DNA of 64,000 nt from Alphaproteobacteria bacterium (GTDB taxonomy: Bacteria > Pseudomonadota > Alphaproteobacteria > Acetobacterales > Acetobacteraceae): contig JAPLOI010000039.1 in NCBI GenBank assembly GCA_026400815.1, positions 23,098-87,097 on the forward strand, read 5' to 3'. Made by a program: the position numbers and the translations under genes. Shown one piece after another: positions 8,197 to 16,506 of this stretch; the stretch's first letter is position 1; the number at the start of each line of letters is the position of its first letter. Under the pieces are notes generated by a model. That model did not search any database. It was not told where the DNA came from and saw only the letters and a list, made by a program, of their open reading frames with translations.

Positions 8197-10929
8197 ATGG
8201 CCGCAGCGACCACCCCCGAAGCGCGCGCACGACAGAAGATCGACGCCATGCTGGCCGCTGCCGGCTGGATCGTGCAGAGCCGCGCCGACGTGAACCTGCA
8301 TGCCGGCCAGGGCATGGCGGTGCGCGAGGTGCAAACCCCCACCGGGCCGGCCGACTACCTGCTGTTCATCGATGGCCGCGCCTGCGGGGCGCTGGAGGCC
8401 AAGCCCGAGGGCGTCACGCTGTCGGGCGTGGCTGGGCAGGGCGAGGACTATGCCAAGGCGGCGCCGCGCGAGTATCCCAACTGGGGCAACCCCCTGCCGT
8501 TCGTCTATGTCTCCACCGGCGCGGAAACCCAGTTCCAGGACGCGCGCGACCCGCATCCCCGCCCCCGGCCGGTCTTCGCCATCCATCGGCCGGAAACCCT
8601 GCGCCGCATGCTCGACATGGGCACCAGCCTGCGCCAACGCCTTGCCACCCTGCCGGCGCTGAACGCCACCGGCCTGCGCGACTGCCAGGCCGAAGCGATC
8701 GGCGGCGTTGAAATCTCGCTGGCCGCCGGCCGGCCGCGCGCCCTGGTGCAGATGGCCACGGGCGCCGGCAAAACATTCACCGCCTGCGCCCTGGTGCATC
8801 GCCTGCTGACGCACGGCCGCCTGCGCCGCGTGCTGTTCCTGGTGGACCGCCTGAACCTCGGCACGCAGGCCGATGGCGCCTTCCGCAACTATCGCCCGCC
8901 CGGCGGCACCACGCTGTTCGGCGAGGAGTTCACCGTCCAGCACTTGACGGGCAGCGCGATCAGCGACGCGGCGACCGTCGTCATCTCCACCGTGCAACGC
9001 CTCTATGCCGCCCTGCGCGGTGAGGACATTGACGAGGAGGAAGACGAGCGCGGCGGCTTCGAACGCCCGGCAGCCAACGCCGCCGCCCCGGTGGCCTACT
9101 CCGCCGCCATCCCGCCGGAGATGTTCGACCTGGTGATTGTGGACGAGTGCCACCGCAGCATCTACGGCACCTGGCGGCAGGTGCTGGACTATTTCGACGC
9201 CTTCACCGTGGGCCTGACCGCCACGCCCGGCCGGCATACGCTGGCCTTCTTCGGCCAGAACATGGTCAGCCAATACCCGTTCGAACGCTCGGTGGCCGAT
9301 GGCGTGAACGTCGATTTTGAGGTGTGGCGCGTGCGCACCGAAGTGGGCGAGCGCGGCGGCACCGTGCCGGCCGGCTACACCGTGCCGCACCGGGACAAGC
9401 AAACTCGCCGCGTGCGCTTTGCCGAGCTGGACGACGACCTGCCGTATCTGCCGCCGCAGCTCAATCGCTCTGTGGAGGTGCCGAACCAGATCCGCACCGT
9501 GCTGGAAGCCTACCGCGACGCGCTGCCAACGCAGCTTTTCCCTGGTCGCGACGAAGTGCCGAAAACCCTGATTTTCTGCCAATCAGACAGCCACGCCGAG
9601 ACCGTGACCGCCATCGCCCGCGAAGTGTTCGACGCTGACGCCCGGTTTGCGCAGAAGATCACCTATCGCGTCACCGGCATCGCGCCCAAGGAGCTGATCC
9701 AGGCATTTCGGACCGATCACCGCTTCCGCATCGCGGCGACGGTGGACATGGTTGCGACCGGCACCGACATTCCGGCGTTGGAAGTGGTGATGTTCCTGCG
9801 CGACGTTCGCAGCGCGCAGTATTTCGAGCAGATGCGCGGGCGCGGCTCCCGCACCATCCTGGCCAGCGACCTGCAACGCGTGACGCCTTCGGCCGCTGCC
9901 AAGGATCGCTTCCTGCTGGTGGATGCTGTGGGTGTCAGCGAGAGCTGCAAAACCCCCAGCGAACCGCTGGAACGCGAACGCACCGTGAGCCTGGAAGCGC
10001 TGCTGGAGCGGGTGGGCTTCAACCATACCGACGAAGACACCTGCGCCACCCTGGCCGGCCGGTTGGCGCGGCTGGACCGTAGATTGCCACCGGCCGCGCA
10101 TGCCGAGATTGCCGCCATCGGCAACGGCGCCACGCTGCCGACGCTGGCGCGCGCGCTGGTGGACGCCATCAACCCCGACCGGGTCGCCGACCATGCCGCC
10201 GCCACCGGCACCACGGAGGAAGCAGCCGGCGCCGAGCTGCGCGCCGCCGCCTGCCGCCCGCTGGCCGCCAACCCGCCCTTGCGCCGCCGCATCGCCGAGT
10301 TGCAGCGCGAAAGCGAAATCGTGGTGGACGAGCTGACGCCCGACCGCGTGCTGTCGGCGGACTTCGACATTCGCCGCGCCACCGAGACCACCGGGCGGTT
10401 CCGCGACTTCCTGGAGGAGGAGCGCGACCGGCTGATTGCGCTGACCATCCTCTACAACCGGCCGCACACCGCGCGCCGCCTGACCTACGCCATGTTGCAG
10501 GAGCTGCGCGCCGCCATGGCCCGCCCGCCCTGGCAGCTCAACGACCGTTCGGTGTGGGAGTGCTACCGCCGCCTGCATGGTGGCAAAACCCGGCCGGGCA
10601 CCAGCCTGTTGACCGACCTGGTGGGGCTGGTGCGCTATGCCATCGGCGCGCGCGACGTGCTGGAGCCGCTGGGGCCGGACATCAACCGCCGCTTCGAATT
10701 GTGGCTGGGGCGGGAGAAGCGGGCCGGGCGGGACTACAGCGAAGCGCAACTGGACTGGCTGCGGCTGATGCGGGATTGGGTGGCGAACAACGTGGAAGTG
10801 ACGATTAGCGACCTACGCGACGCCTCCGACTTCACCAGCCGGGGCGGCACCCATCGCGCCCGCCAGTTGTTCGGCGCCGACCGGCTGCCGGCGCTGCTGG
10901 ACGAGCTGACCGACACGCTGGTGGCCTGA
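8197..10929 (+). CDS. hsdR: Type I restriction endonuclease subunit R
   Basis: A 910-residue HsdR, the ATP-dependent translocase and nuclease of a type I restriction enzyme. The N-terminal nuclease has D53 (ADYLLFIDG) and E67-x-K69 (LEAKPEG), the PD-(D/E)xK triad. The SF2 helicase follows with Walker A ATGAGKTFTA (about 187-196), DECH (about 316-319), LTATP, and motif VI QMRGRGSR in the second RecA domain. A C-terminal helical region probably contacts HsdM. I preferred the ATG at 8197 to a TTG at 8161. Neither has a strong ribosome-binding site. hsdS starts three bases after its stop, so the two are co-transcribed. Because hsdM carries a stop codon, this subunit may have no working complex to join. 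Confidence 0.92.
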   Translation: MAAATTPEARARQKIDAMLAAAGWIVQSRADVNLHAGQGMAVREVQTPTGPADYLLFIDGRACGALEAKPEGVTLSGVAGQGEDYAKAAPREYPNWGNPLPFVYVSTGAETQFQDARDPHPRPRPVFAIHRPETLRRMLDMGTSLRQRLATLPALNATGLRDCQAEAIGGVEISLAAGRPRALVQMATGAGKTFTACALVHRLLTHGRLRRVLFLVDRLNLGTQADGAFRNYRPPGGTTLFGEEFTVQHLTGSAISDAATVVISTVQRLYAALRGEDIDEEEDERGGFERPAANAAAPVAYSAAIPPEMFDLVIVDECHRSIYGTWRQVLDYFDAFTVGLTATPGRHTLAFFGQNMVSQYPFERSVADGVNVDFEVWRVRTEVGERGGTVPAGYTVPHRDKQTRRVRFAELDDDLPYLPPQLNRSVEVPNQIRTVLEAYRDALPTQLFPGRDEVPKTLIFCQSDSHAETVTAIAREVFDADARFAQKITYRVTGIAPKELIQAFRTDHRFRIAATVDMVATGTDIPALEVVMFLRDVRSAQYFEQMRGRGSRTILASDLQRVTPSAAAKDRFLLVDAVGVSESCKTPSEPLERERTVSLEALLERVGFNHTDEDTCATLAGRLARLDRRLPPAAHAEIAAIGNGATLPTLARALVDAINPDRVADHAAATGTTEEAAGAELRAAACRPLAANPPLRRRIAELQRESEIVVDELTPDRVLSADFDIRRATETTGRFRDFLEEERDRLIALTILYNRPHTARRLTYAMLQELRAAMARPPWQLNDRSVWECYRRLHGGKTRPGTSLLTDLVGLVRYAIGARDVLEPLGPDINRRFELWLGREKRAGRDYSEAQLDWLRLMRDWVANNVEVTISDLRDASDFTSRGGTHRARQLFGADRLPALLDELTDTLVA

Positions 10930-10932
10930 TCC

Positions 10933-12480
10933 ATGGACACCGAGAGGCTGCCGCCGGGGTGGACGTGGGCAACGCTTGGTGAATTGGTGACCCGCATCGA
11001 GGCGGGAAAGAATGTCACCGCCGCCGGATACCCGCCGACCGGCGATGCGGTGGGAATCGTCAAGGTCAGCGCTGTGACGTGGGGCGAGTTCAACGAGCGC
11101 GAGAGCAAGACCCTTCCTCCCGGCGCGGACTATGACCCGGCGCACAGGATCGAAGCCGGCGACTTCCTGATATCGCGCGCTAACACCGTGGAACTGGTGG
11201 GCGCCCCCGTGATCGTGCGCGAGTGCCGGCGAAACCTCGTGTTGAGCGACAAGGTGCTGAGGCTGCGCTTCGGTCTGCCGGTGGAGCGATGGGTTGAACG
11301 CTATCTGAAGTCGGCTGCCGGGCGCCGCCAAATTGAAGACTTCTCGCAGGGTGCCCAACTGTCCATGCGCAATATCTCGCAGGACAACCTTCGCCGCATC
11401 CGCATTCCGATGCCGCCTCAGACTGAAATGGAGCGGAGCGTTGCGGCGATGGATGGCCTGTTCACCGACCTGGACACGGCCGAGGCGGCGTTGGGGCGGG
11501 CGCGGGAGGGGGTGGAGCAGTTTCGCGCCAGCCTGTTGCATGCCGCCTGCGCTGGGGCGCTGACCGCCGCCTGGCGCGAGGCCAACCCACCCACGGAAAC
11601 CGGCGCCGACCTGCTGCGCCGCATTCTCGCCGAACGCCGCGCCACCTGGGAACGCACCGAACACGCCCGCCTGACCGCCAAGGGCACCCCACCTGCCAGA
11701 GGAGCGTGGAAGGCTCGATATGTGGAGCCGGTTGCTGCGGACATGACTGCCGCCGCTGCCCTTCCTCAAGGGTGGGCGATGGCTGCCGTGGATGCGGTTG
11801 GATCGGTCCAACTCGGTCGCCAAAGAGCGCCCCAGTATCACGCTGGCGACGACATGCGACCATATCTCCGCGTGGCGAATGTGTTTGAGGATCGCATCGA
11901 CATTTCCGATGTGATGACCATGCAGTTTGATGCCGCCGACTTTGAAGCCTATCGACTTCGGCAGGACGACATCCTGCTCAACGAAGGGCAAAGCGCAGAG
12001 CTTGTCGGTCGTCCAGCAATGTTCCGAGGCGAGTTGGCCGATTGCTGCTTTACCAACACGCTCGTTCGGTTCCGCGTCGGGCCAGGGCTCCTGCCTGAGT
12101 TCGCGTTACTGATGTTTCGGAGCTGGTTCCGCAATGGGACGTTCCAGCGCATTGCGAAGATCACTACCAACATCGCGCATCTTGGCGCCGGGCGATTCGC
12201 GCAGTTGCCTATGCCGATCCCGCCGATTGCCGAGCAGAGAGAAATCCTGGGAGTCGCACGGCAGCTCCTATCGGAGGTCGAAACGCTGGGAACCGACCTC
12301 AAGGCCCAGCGCCAGCAAGTCGCGCAACTCCGCCAATCCATCCTCCACGCCACATTCACCGGCCGCCTCGTGCCGCAGGACCCGGACGACGAAACCGCCG
12401 TCGCCCTGCTGGCCCGGTTGCGCGCTGCCCCGCCGCCCGCGCGGCGCACCCGTTCGGCCCAGCGCGCCTTGCGGGTTTGA
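10933..12480 (+). CDS. hsdS: Type I restriction-modification specificity subunit S
   Basis: A 515-residue HsdS that sets the bipartite target sequence of the type I enzyme. The protein has two target-recognition domains (about 1-150 and 270-430), each beginning with a PxGWxxAxL-like pattern (LPPGWTWATL and LPQGWAMAAV). Each is followed by a conserved helical region with LRQSILHATFTGRL-type sequence (about 190-200 and 475-485), which acts as a spacer and HsdM contact. GC content falls in the second recognition domain, as expected for exchanged domains. It starts three bases after hsdR and ends 30 bp before the toxin gene. Confidence 0.92.
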   Translation: MDTERLPPGWTWATLGELVTRIEAGKNVTAAGYPPTGDAVGIVKVSAVTWGEFNERESKTLPPGADYDPAHRIEAGDFLISRANTVELVGAPVIVRECRRNLVLSDKVLRLRFGLPVERWVERYLKSAAGRRQIEDFSQGAQLSMRNISQDNLRRIRIPMPPQTEMERSVAAMDGLFTDLDTAEAALGRAREGVEQFRASLLHAACAGALTAAWREANPPTETGADLLRRILAERRATWERTEHARLTAKGTPPARGAWKARYVEPVAADMTAAAALPQGWAMAAVDAVGSVQLGRQRAPQYHAGDDMRPYLRVANVFEDRIDISDVMTMQFDAADFEAYRLRQDDILLNEGQSAELVGRPAMFRGELADCCFTNTLVRFRVGPGLLPEFALLMFRSWFRNGTFQRIAKITTNIAHLGAGRFAQLPMPIPPIAEQREILGVARQLLSEVETLGTDLKAQRQQVAQLRQSILHATFTGRLVPQDPDDETAVALLARLRAAPPPARRTRSAQRALRV

Positions 12481-12490
12481 CGCGGTGCGT

Positions 12491-12512
12491 ATGACGTACT
12501 ACATATCGTCAT
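12491..12512. promoter_or_regulatory. Palindrome at the toxin gene start, possible TA operator
   Basis: ATGACG (12491-12496) and CGTCAT (12507-12512) form an inverted repeat with a 10-bp AT-rich spacer, and the right arm covers the toxin start codon. HigA and related antitoxins repress their own operon at such sites, so autoregulation is a reasonable inference. Confidence 0.5.
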
Positions 12513-12792
12513 GATCCGCAGCTTTGGCAGCAAGGCGACGGCGCTTCTGTTCCGCGGCGAGGTGCCGCGCGGCATGGCCCGCGACCTCGCCATGGCGGCG
12601 CGCCGCAAGCTGCTGATGCTGGATGCCGCCGAAACGCTGGACGATCTGCGCCAGCCGCCCGGCAACCGGCTGGAGGCGTTGCGCGGCGACCGCGCAGGGC
12701 AGCATTCCATCCGGGTGAACGACCAATGGCGCCTGGTGTTCACCTGGCGCAGCGACGGGCCGCACGCGGCCGAGATTGTGGACTATCACTAG
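12511..12792 (+). CDS. higB: HigB/RelE-family toxin
   Basis: A 93-residue toxin of the HigB branch of the RelE/ParE superfamily, ribosome-dependent mRNA interferases. The start MIRSFGSKAT and the motifs RKLLMLDAAETLDDL, PPGNRLEALRGD and SIRVNDQWRLVFTW are typical, as is the ending VEIVDYH-like AEIVDYH. The toxin gene comes before the antitoxin gene, the usual higBA order. The pair lies between hsdS and hsdM on the same strand, inside a restriction operon. It probably stabilises the island or guards against loss of the operon, which is inference. Confidence 0.92.
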   Translation: MIRSFGSKATALLFRGEVPRGMARDLAMAARRKLLMLDAAETLDDLRQPPGNRLEALRGDRAGQHSIRVNDQWRLVFTWRSDGPHAAEIVDYH

Positions 12793-12814
12793 CGGACTGC
12801 CATGGAGGGCAAAG

Positions 12815-13180
12815 ATGCGCCGCACGACCATCGCCCGCACCGACCTGGATGCCGGCCGGATCGACCTTGGCCCGGCGGATGGCACGCTGCCGCCGATGCA
12901 CCCCGGCGAGGTGCTGCGCGCCGAATTCCTGGAACCACTCGGCCTGACGGCGCATGCGCTGGCGCTGGCCCTGCGCGTGCCAGCCAACCGCATCGGCGCC
13001 ATCCTGGCCGGCACCCGCGCCATCTCGGCCGACACGGCGCTGCGGCTGGCGCGGCATTTCGGCACCTCGGCCGGGTTCTGGCTCAACCTCCAGAAGTCAT
13101 ACGAGCTGGAGTGTGCGCAGCGGGACTCCGGCGCGCGCATCCTGGCCGAAGTGGCACCGCGCCCGACCATGGCGGCTTGA
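12815..13180 (+). CDS. higA: HigA-family antitoxin (XRE type)
   Basis: A 121-residue antitoxin with an XRE helix-turn-helix. After about 25 residues comes the family signature MHPGEVLRAEFLEPLGLTAH, then LRVPANRIGAILAGTRAIS and TALRLARHFGTSAGFWLNLQ, all typical of HigA. It should bind and neutralise the upstream toxin and repress the pair. The ATG at 12815 follows GGAGGGCAAAG, and an upstream reading from 12776 overlaps the toxin. The gene ends four bases before hsdM, so toxin, antitoxin and methylase are probably translated from one transcript. Confidence 0.92.
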   Translation: MRRTTIARTDLDAGRIDLGPADGTLPPMHPGEVLRAEFLEPLGLTAHALALALRVPANRIGAILAGTRAISADTALRLARHFGTSAGFWLNLQKSYELECAQRDSGARILAEVAPRPTMAA

Positions 13181-13184
13181 AGGC

Positions 13185-14636
13185 ATGAGCGAAGATACCT
13201 CCCAGCTTGCCGCCAAGGTCTGGAACCTCGCCCATGTGATGAACAATGCCGGGGTGGGTGCCGGCGACTACGTGGAACAGGTGACCTACCTGCTGTTCCT
13301 CAAGCTGGACGCCGAGCGCGCCGAGGACGGCTTGCCGTCCCTGGTGCCGGAGCCGTGCCGCTGGGGCGGGCTGGCGCTGTTGCAAGGCGCGGCGCTGGCG
13401 AAAGCCTATGCGGCGGCGCTGGAGACGCTGGCGGCGCAACCGGGCCTGGTGGGCACCGTGTTCGCCCGCGCCCGCAACGGCATCGAGGAACCGGCGCACC
13501 TGCACCGCCTGGTGCGGATGATCGACGCCGAGACCTGGTCGGCCTTCGGCGCCGACGTGAAGGGCGACATCTACGAAAGCCTGCTGGAACGCACCGCCAG
13601 CGATGTGAAAACCGGGGCGGGGCAATACTTCACGCCGCGCCCGGTCATTTCCGCCTGCGTGGAGGTGCTGGACCCGGCACCGGGGCAGACAGTGTGCGAT
13701 CCCGCCTGAGGCACCGGCGGCTTCCTGCTGGCCGCCTATGACCACATGCGCCGCCGGCCGGAAGCGCGCGACCGCGCCACCGACCGCGCCTTGCGCGAAC
13801 GCGGCTTTGCGGGGTTCGACATCGTGCCGGGGGTGGCCCGGCTGGCGGCGATGAACCTCTATCTGCACGGGCTGGGCGGAGGGGCGGAAACCCCGATCAC
13901 CCGCGCCGACGCCCTGGCCGCCGATCCCGCCCGGCGGTGGGACGTGGTGCTGACCAACCCACCCTTCGGCCGCCGCCAATTCGCCCGCGTGTTCACCGGC
14001 GACGGCGAGGCGGAGACGGAGCGCGAGGATTACGAACGCCCCGACTTCACGGTGACGACGAGCAACAAGCAGCTCAACTTCATGCAGCACATCATGACCA
14101 TCCTCGCCCCGAACGGCCGCGCGGCGGTGGTGCTGCCCGACAACGTGCTGTTCGAAGGCGGAGCCGGCGAGCGCATCCGCCGCCGGCTGCTGGAGGCATT
14201 CGACTGCCACACGCTGCTGCGCCTGCCGACCGGCATTTTCTACCGCCAAGGCGTGAAGGCCAACGTGCTGTTCTTCGAAGCGCGCCCGACGCGGCGCGAG
14301 CCGTGGACCGAGGCGCTATGGGTCTATGACCTGCGCACCAACCAGCGCTTCACGCTCAAGGAACGCCCGCTACGCCATGCCGACATGGCCGACTTCATCA
14401 CCCGCGCCCGCCTGTCTGACCGGCACCGCCGCGAGGAAAGCGAGCGCTTCAAGCGTTACACATATGCCGAGCTGGCGGCGCGCGACCGGCTGGACCTGAA
14501 CCTGTCCTGGCTACGGGAGGAGGGTGCCACCGACCCCGCCACCCTGCCGCCCCCCGCCGAGATTGCCGCAAGCATCGCCGACGAGCTGGAAACCGCCCTG
14601 GCCCGGTTCCGCGCGGTGGCGGCGCGGCTGGGATAG
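13185..14636 (+). pseudogene. hsdM: Type I methylase subunit M with an in-frame TGA in motif I
   Basis: Continuous HsdM reading frame of 484 codons broken by one TGA (13707-13709, codon 175). HsdM methylates adenine N6 and is needed for DNA binding by the whole type I enzyme. The N-terminal helical domain (VWNLAHVMNNAGVG) and the conserved GDIYESLLER and GAGQYFTPRPV are intact. The TGA falls in the AdoMet motif DPAxGTGGFLLAAY, where relatives have a Cys (TGC), so a single base change explains it. Motif IV NPPF and the rest of the methylase follow in the same frame to 14636. As written it makes a 174-residue fragment without catalytic site. Readthrough or recoding cannot be excluded but nothing supports it. 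Start: ATG at 13185, five bases after the antitoxin stop. Confidence 0.85.
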
Positions 14637-14667
14637 TGGCACGACGCATCGACCGAGGGCTGCGCCG

Positions 14668-15279
14668 ATGAACGAACCGCCATCGTCCTGGCTGGATGAT
14701 GACGACGACGACCCGGCACGGTTCATTCGCGCCGAGCGCGCCGCCGATCTGGATCGGCTGCACCGCACGATGTTGGCCACCGGCAATCCGCTCTATGCCT
14801 GGGAGGCAATCAAAAGTTGCCATCATCCCAACTACCCGATGGCCTACCCTGAATGGGTCCGGGACTATCTTCGGGATACCGCCATCGAATTGCATGTGCT
14901 TGCCCGGCTTTTGGACCCCAACAATTTCCCCGAACGGGGCGAGACTGAGACGGATGCCGACCACATGTCGCGCTTTGAGGCGTGGCAGCGATCGGCACGG
15001 GTCACCCCCAATAAGGCCAGCGAGTTGACTGCGCGTGCGCTGGGGCTCGTTCGCCGTGGCTGGAATGCCTATCGCCAGTTCTTTGCCGACAGCGAAGCGT
15101 CGATGGCGGCACTTGAATACGAATTTCCAATCGGCATGACCCGCCGTGAGGTGATGGAAGGGATGCTGAACGCCAAAGGTCAGACCGATGAACGGGTGGT
15201 GCATCGAAAGCTGACCCGTGGGCGGAGGTTGCTGGAACGCCCGCCGCCTGGCCGATCAAGGACAAAACCAACCCCCTAG
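14668..15279 (+). CDS. Hypothetical protein of the island
   Basis: A 203-residue protein starting MNEPPSSWLDDDDDDPARF. I do not recognise a family. It has an acidic N-terminus, then a mostly helical middle with WEAIKSCHHPNYPMAYPEW and VRDYLRDTAIELHVLARLL, and a basic proline-rich tail. There is no signal peptide or membrane segment. It lies 31 bp after hsdM and upstream of the HTH-like gene on the same strand. The context fits an accessory factor of the island, either defence-related or for replication. Confidence 0.7.
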   Translation: MNEPPSSWLDDDDDDPARFIRAERAADLDRLHRTMLATGNPLYAWEAIKSCHHPNYPMAYPEWVRDYLRDTAIELHVLARLLDPNNFPERGETETDADHMSRFEAWQRSARVTPNKASELTARALGLVRRGWNAYRQFFADSEASMAALEYEFPIGMTRREVMEGMLNAKGQTDERVVHRKLTRGRRLLERPPPGRSRTKPTP

Positions 15280-15358
15280 GTACAGTCGTGTTCGGCGCTG
15301 CGTGGCGTCGTTCATCTTCGCAGGCATCCGAAACTCCACGAACCGGGAACCTGCGGAA

Positions 15359-15640
15359 GTGAAAAAAACCACGCTGGCACATGCCCCCTCCGACGCGAGA
15401 GGCGCAAAAACCTCCCCCCACCCCCTGCCGGTCCGTGTGGACCGCCGTCGCGCCGCCGAGTTGGTGTCGTGCCACTTCTTCCCTGTCTCCCATCGCACGG
15501 TTGAGGCGTGGCCGCTGGTGGTGCGCCATGTGAACGGCAAGGCGACGGTGGAGACCGCCGAGCTGTTCGCCTTCGCCCAAGCCAAGCTGGACGCCGCACC
15601 GCCGATCCGTGGCGGGCGCATCCGCAAGTCGGTCGCCTGA
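15359..15640 (+). CDS. Small HTH-like protein, possible excisionase/AlpA-type regulator
   Basis: A protein of about 93 residues. The part VDRRRAAELVSCHFFPVSHRTVEAWPL looks like a helix-turn-helix of the kind found in small excisionase or AlpA-like proteins (AAELV-type first helix, then RTVEAW as recognition helix). It lies just before the primase genes, where such regulators usually sit in satellite islands. The start is uncertain: no ATG lies near, and I used the GTG at 15359. A reading from 15218 overlaps the previous gene. The stop is two bases before the GTG start of the primase, so they are probably coupled. Confidence 0.6.
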   Translation: MKKTTLAHAPSDARGAKTSPHPLPVRVDRRRAAELVSCHFFPVSHRTVEAWPLVVRHVNGKATVETAELFAFAQAKLDAAPPIRGGRIRKSVA

Positions 15641-15642
15641 AG

Positions 15643-16506
15643 GTGGACGGCGCAGACCTGCGCGACCTCGCCGACCGACTGCGCCTTGTGCGCAGCGGCC
15701 GATCCTGGCGCGGCACCTGCCCGGCCTGCGCCTATCCGCGCGCCTTCTCGTTGCGGTTAGGCAAGACGGCACCGCTGGTTTTCTGCGCCAACGGGTGCCG
15801 TCATGCCGATCTGCGCGCGGTCCTGGCCGGTGCAGGGGCGACGATGCCGGCCCAAGCCCGCGCGCTACCGCACTCGGGCAATGTGGGCCGGCGTCGGCTG
15901 GGTGCCGCCCTGCGGCTCGCCGAGGCCACCCAGCCGGCGGGCGGCACCCTGGCCGACGCCTATCTGACCGGGCGCGCCCTGCCTGGCCTGGCCGCCGCCC
16001 CGGCGTTGCGGTTCCTGCGGCAAACTCCGCACCCCGATGGTGGCCGGCTGCCGGCGCTGGTCGCCCTGGTGGTCGGGGCGGATGGCCGCACAGTGGCGGT
16101 TCACCGCACCTATCTGGCCGAGGATGGGCAGGGCAAGGCACAAGTGGAGCCAAACCGCGCCAGCCTCGGCCCGGTATGGGGTGGCACAATTCGGCTCGGC
16201 GAACCCTCTGCCGATGGCGACGTGCTGATCGGCGAGGGCATCGAGACTGCTGCATCGGCTGGGCGAATGCTGGGGCTACCGGCATGGGCGGCGATTTCCG
16301 CCGGCAATCTCGCTCGCGGGCTGGTGCTGCCGCCGACCATCCGCAGCGTTGTCATCGCGGTGGACCCGGACCCGCCCGGCGAGGCGGCGGCACAGGCGGC
16401 GGCAGACCGATGGCTGGCGGCAGGGCTGCGGGTGCGGCTGGCGCGGCCGACCGGACATGCGGACTTCAACGACCTCCTCCGCGCACAGGTGGCGTCAAAT
16501 GCCTGA
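15643..16506 (+). CDS. Toprim-domain DNA primase-like protein
   Basis: A 287-residue protein with a primase-type zinc ribbon followed by a Toprim domain. The ribbon is CPAC at about 25 and CANGC at about 48, in the context SWRGTCPACA and LVFCANGCRH. The Toprim part has LIGEGIETAASA with the catalytic Glu, and VVIAVDPDPPGEAAA with the DxD metal site. This layout matches plasmid and phage primases related to DUF7146/Toprim_3. The likely role is priming of replication of the excised island. The start is GTG at 15643, two bases after the preceding stop. The 3' end overlaps the ATPase gene by eight bases, which indicates coupling. Confidence 0.82.
   Translation: MDGADLRDLADRLRLVRSGRSWRGTCPACAYPRAFSLRLGKTAPLVFCANGCRHADLRAVLAGAGATMPAQARALPHSGNVGRRRLGAALRLAEATQPAGGTLADAYLTGRALPGLAAAPALRFLRQTPHPDGGRLPALVALVVGADGRTVAVHRTYLAEDGQGKAQVEPNRASLGPVWGGTIRLGEPSADGDVLIGEGIETAASAGRMLGLPAWAAISAGNLARGLVLPPTIRSVVIAVDPDPPGEAAAQAAADRWLAAGLRVRLARPTGHADFNDLLRAQVASNA

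Noticed and set aside
13707..13709. Selenocysteine at the TGA in hsdM
   Set aside because: A Cys position makes it tempting, but this Cys is not a redox or catalytic residue, no selenium genes are in view, and no SECIS was found by eye. A nonsense mutation is simpler.
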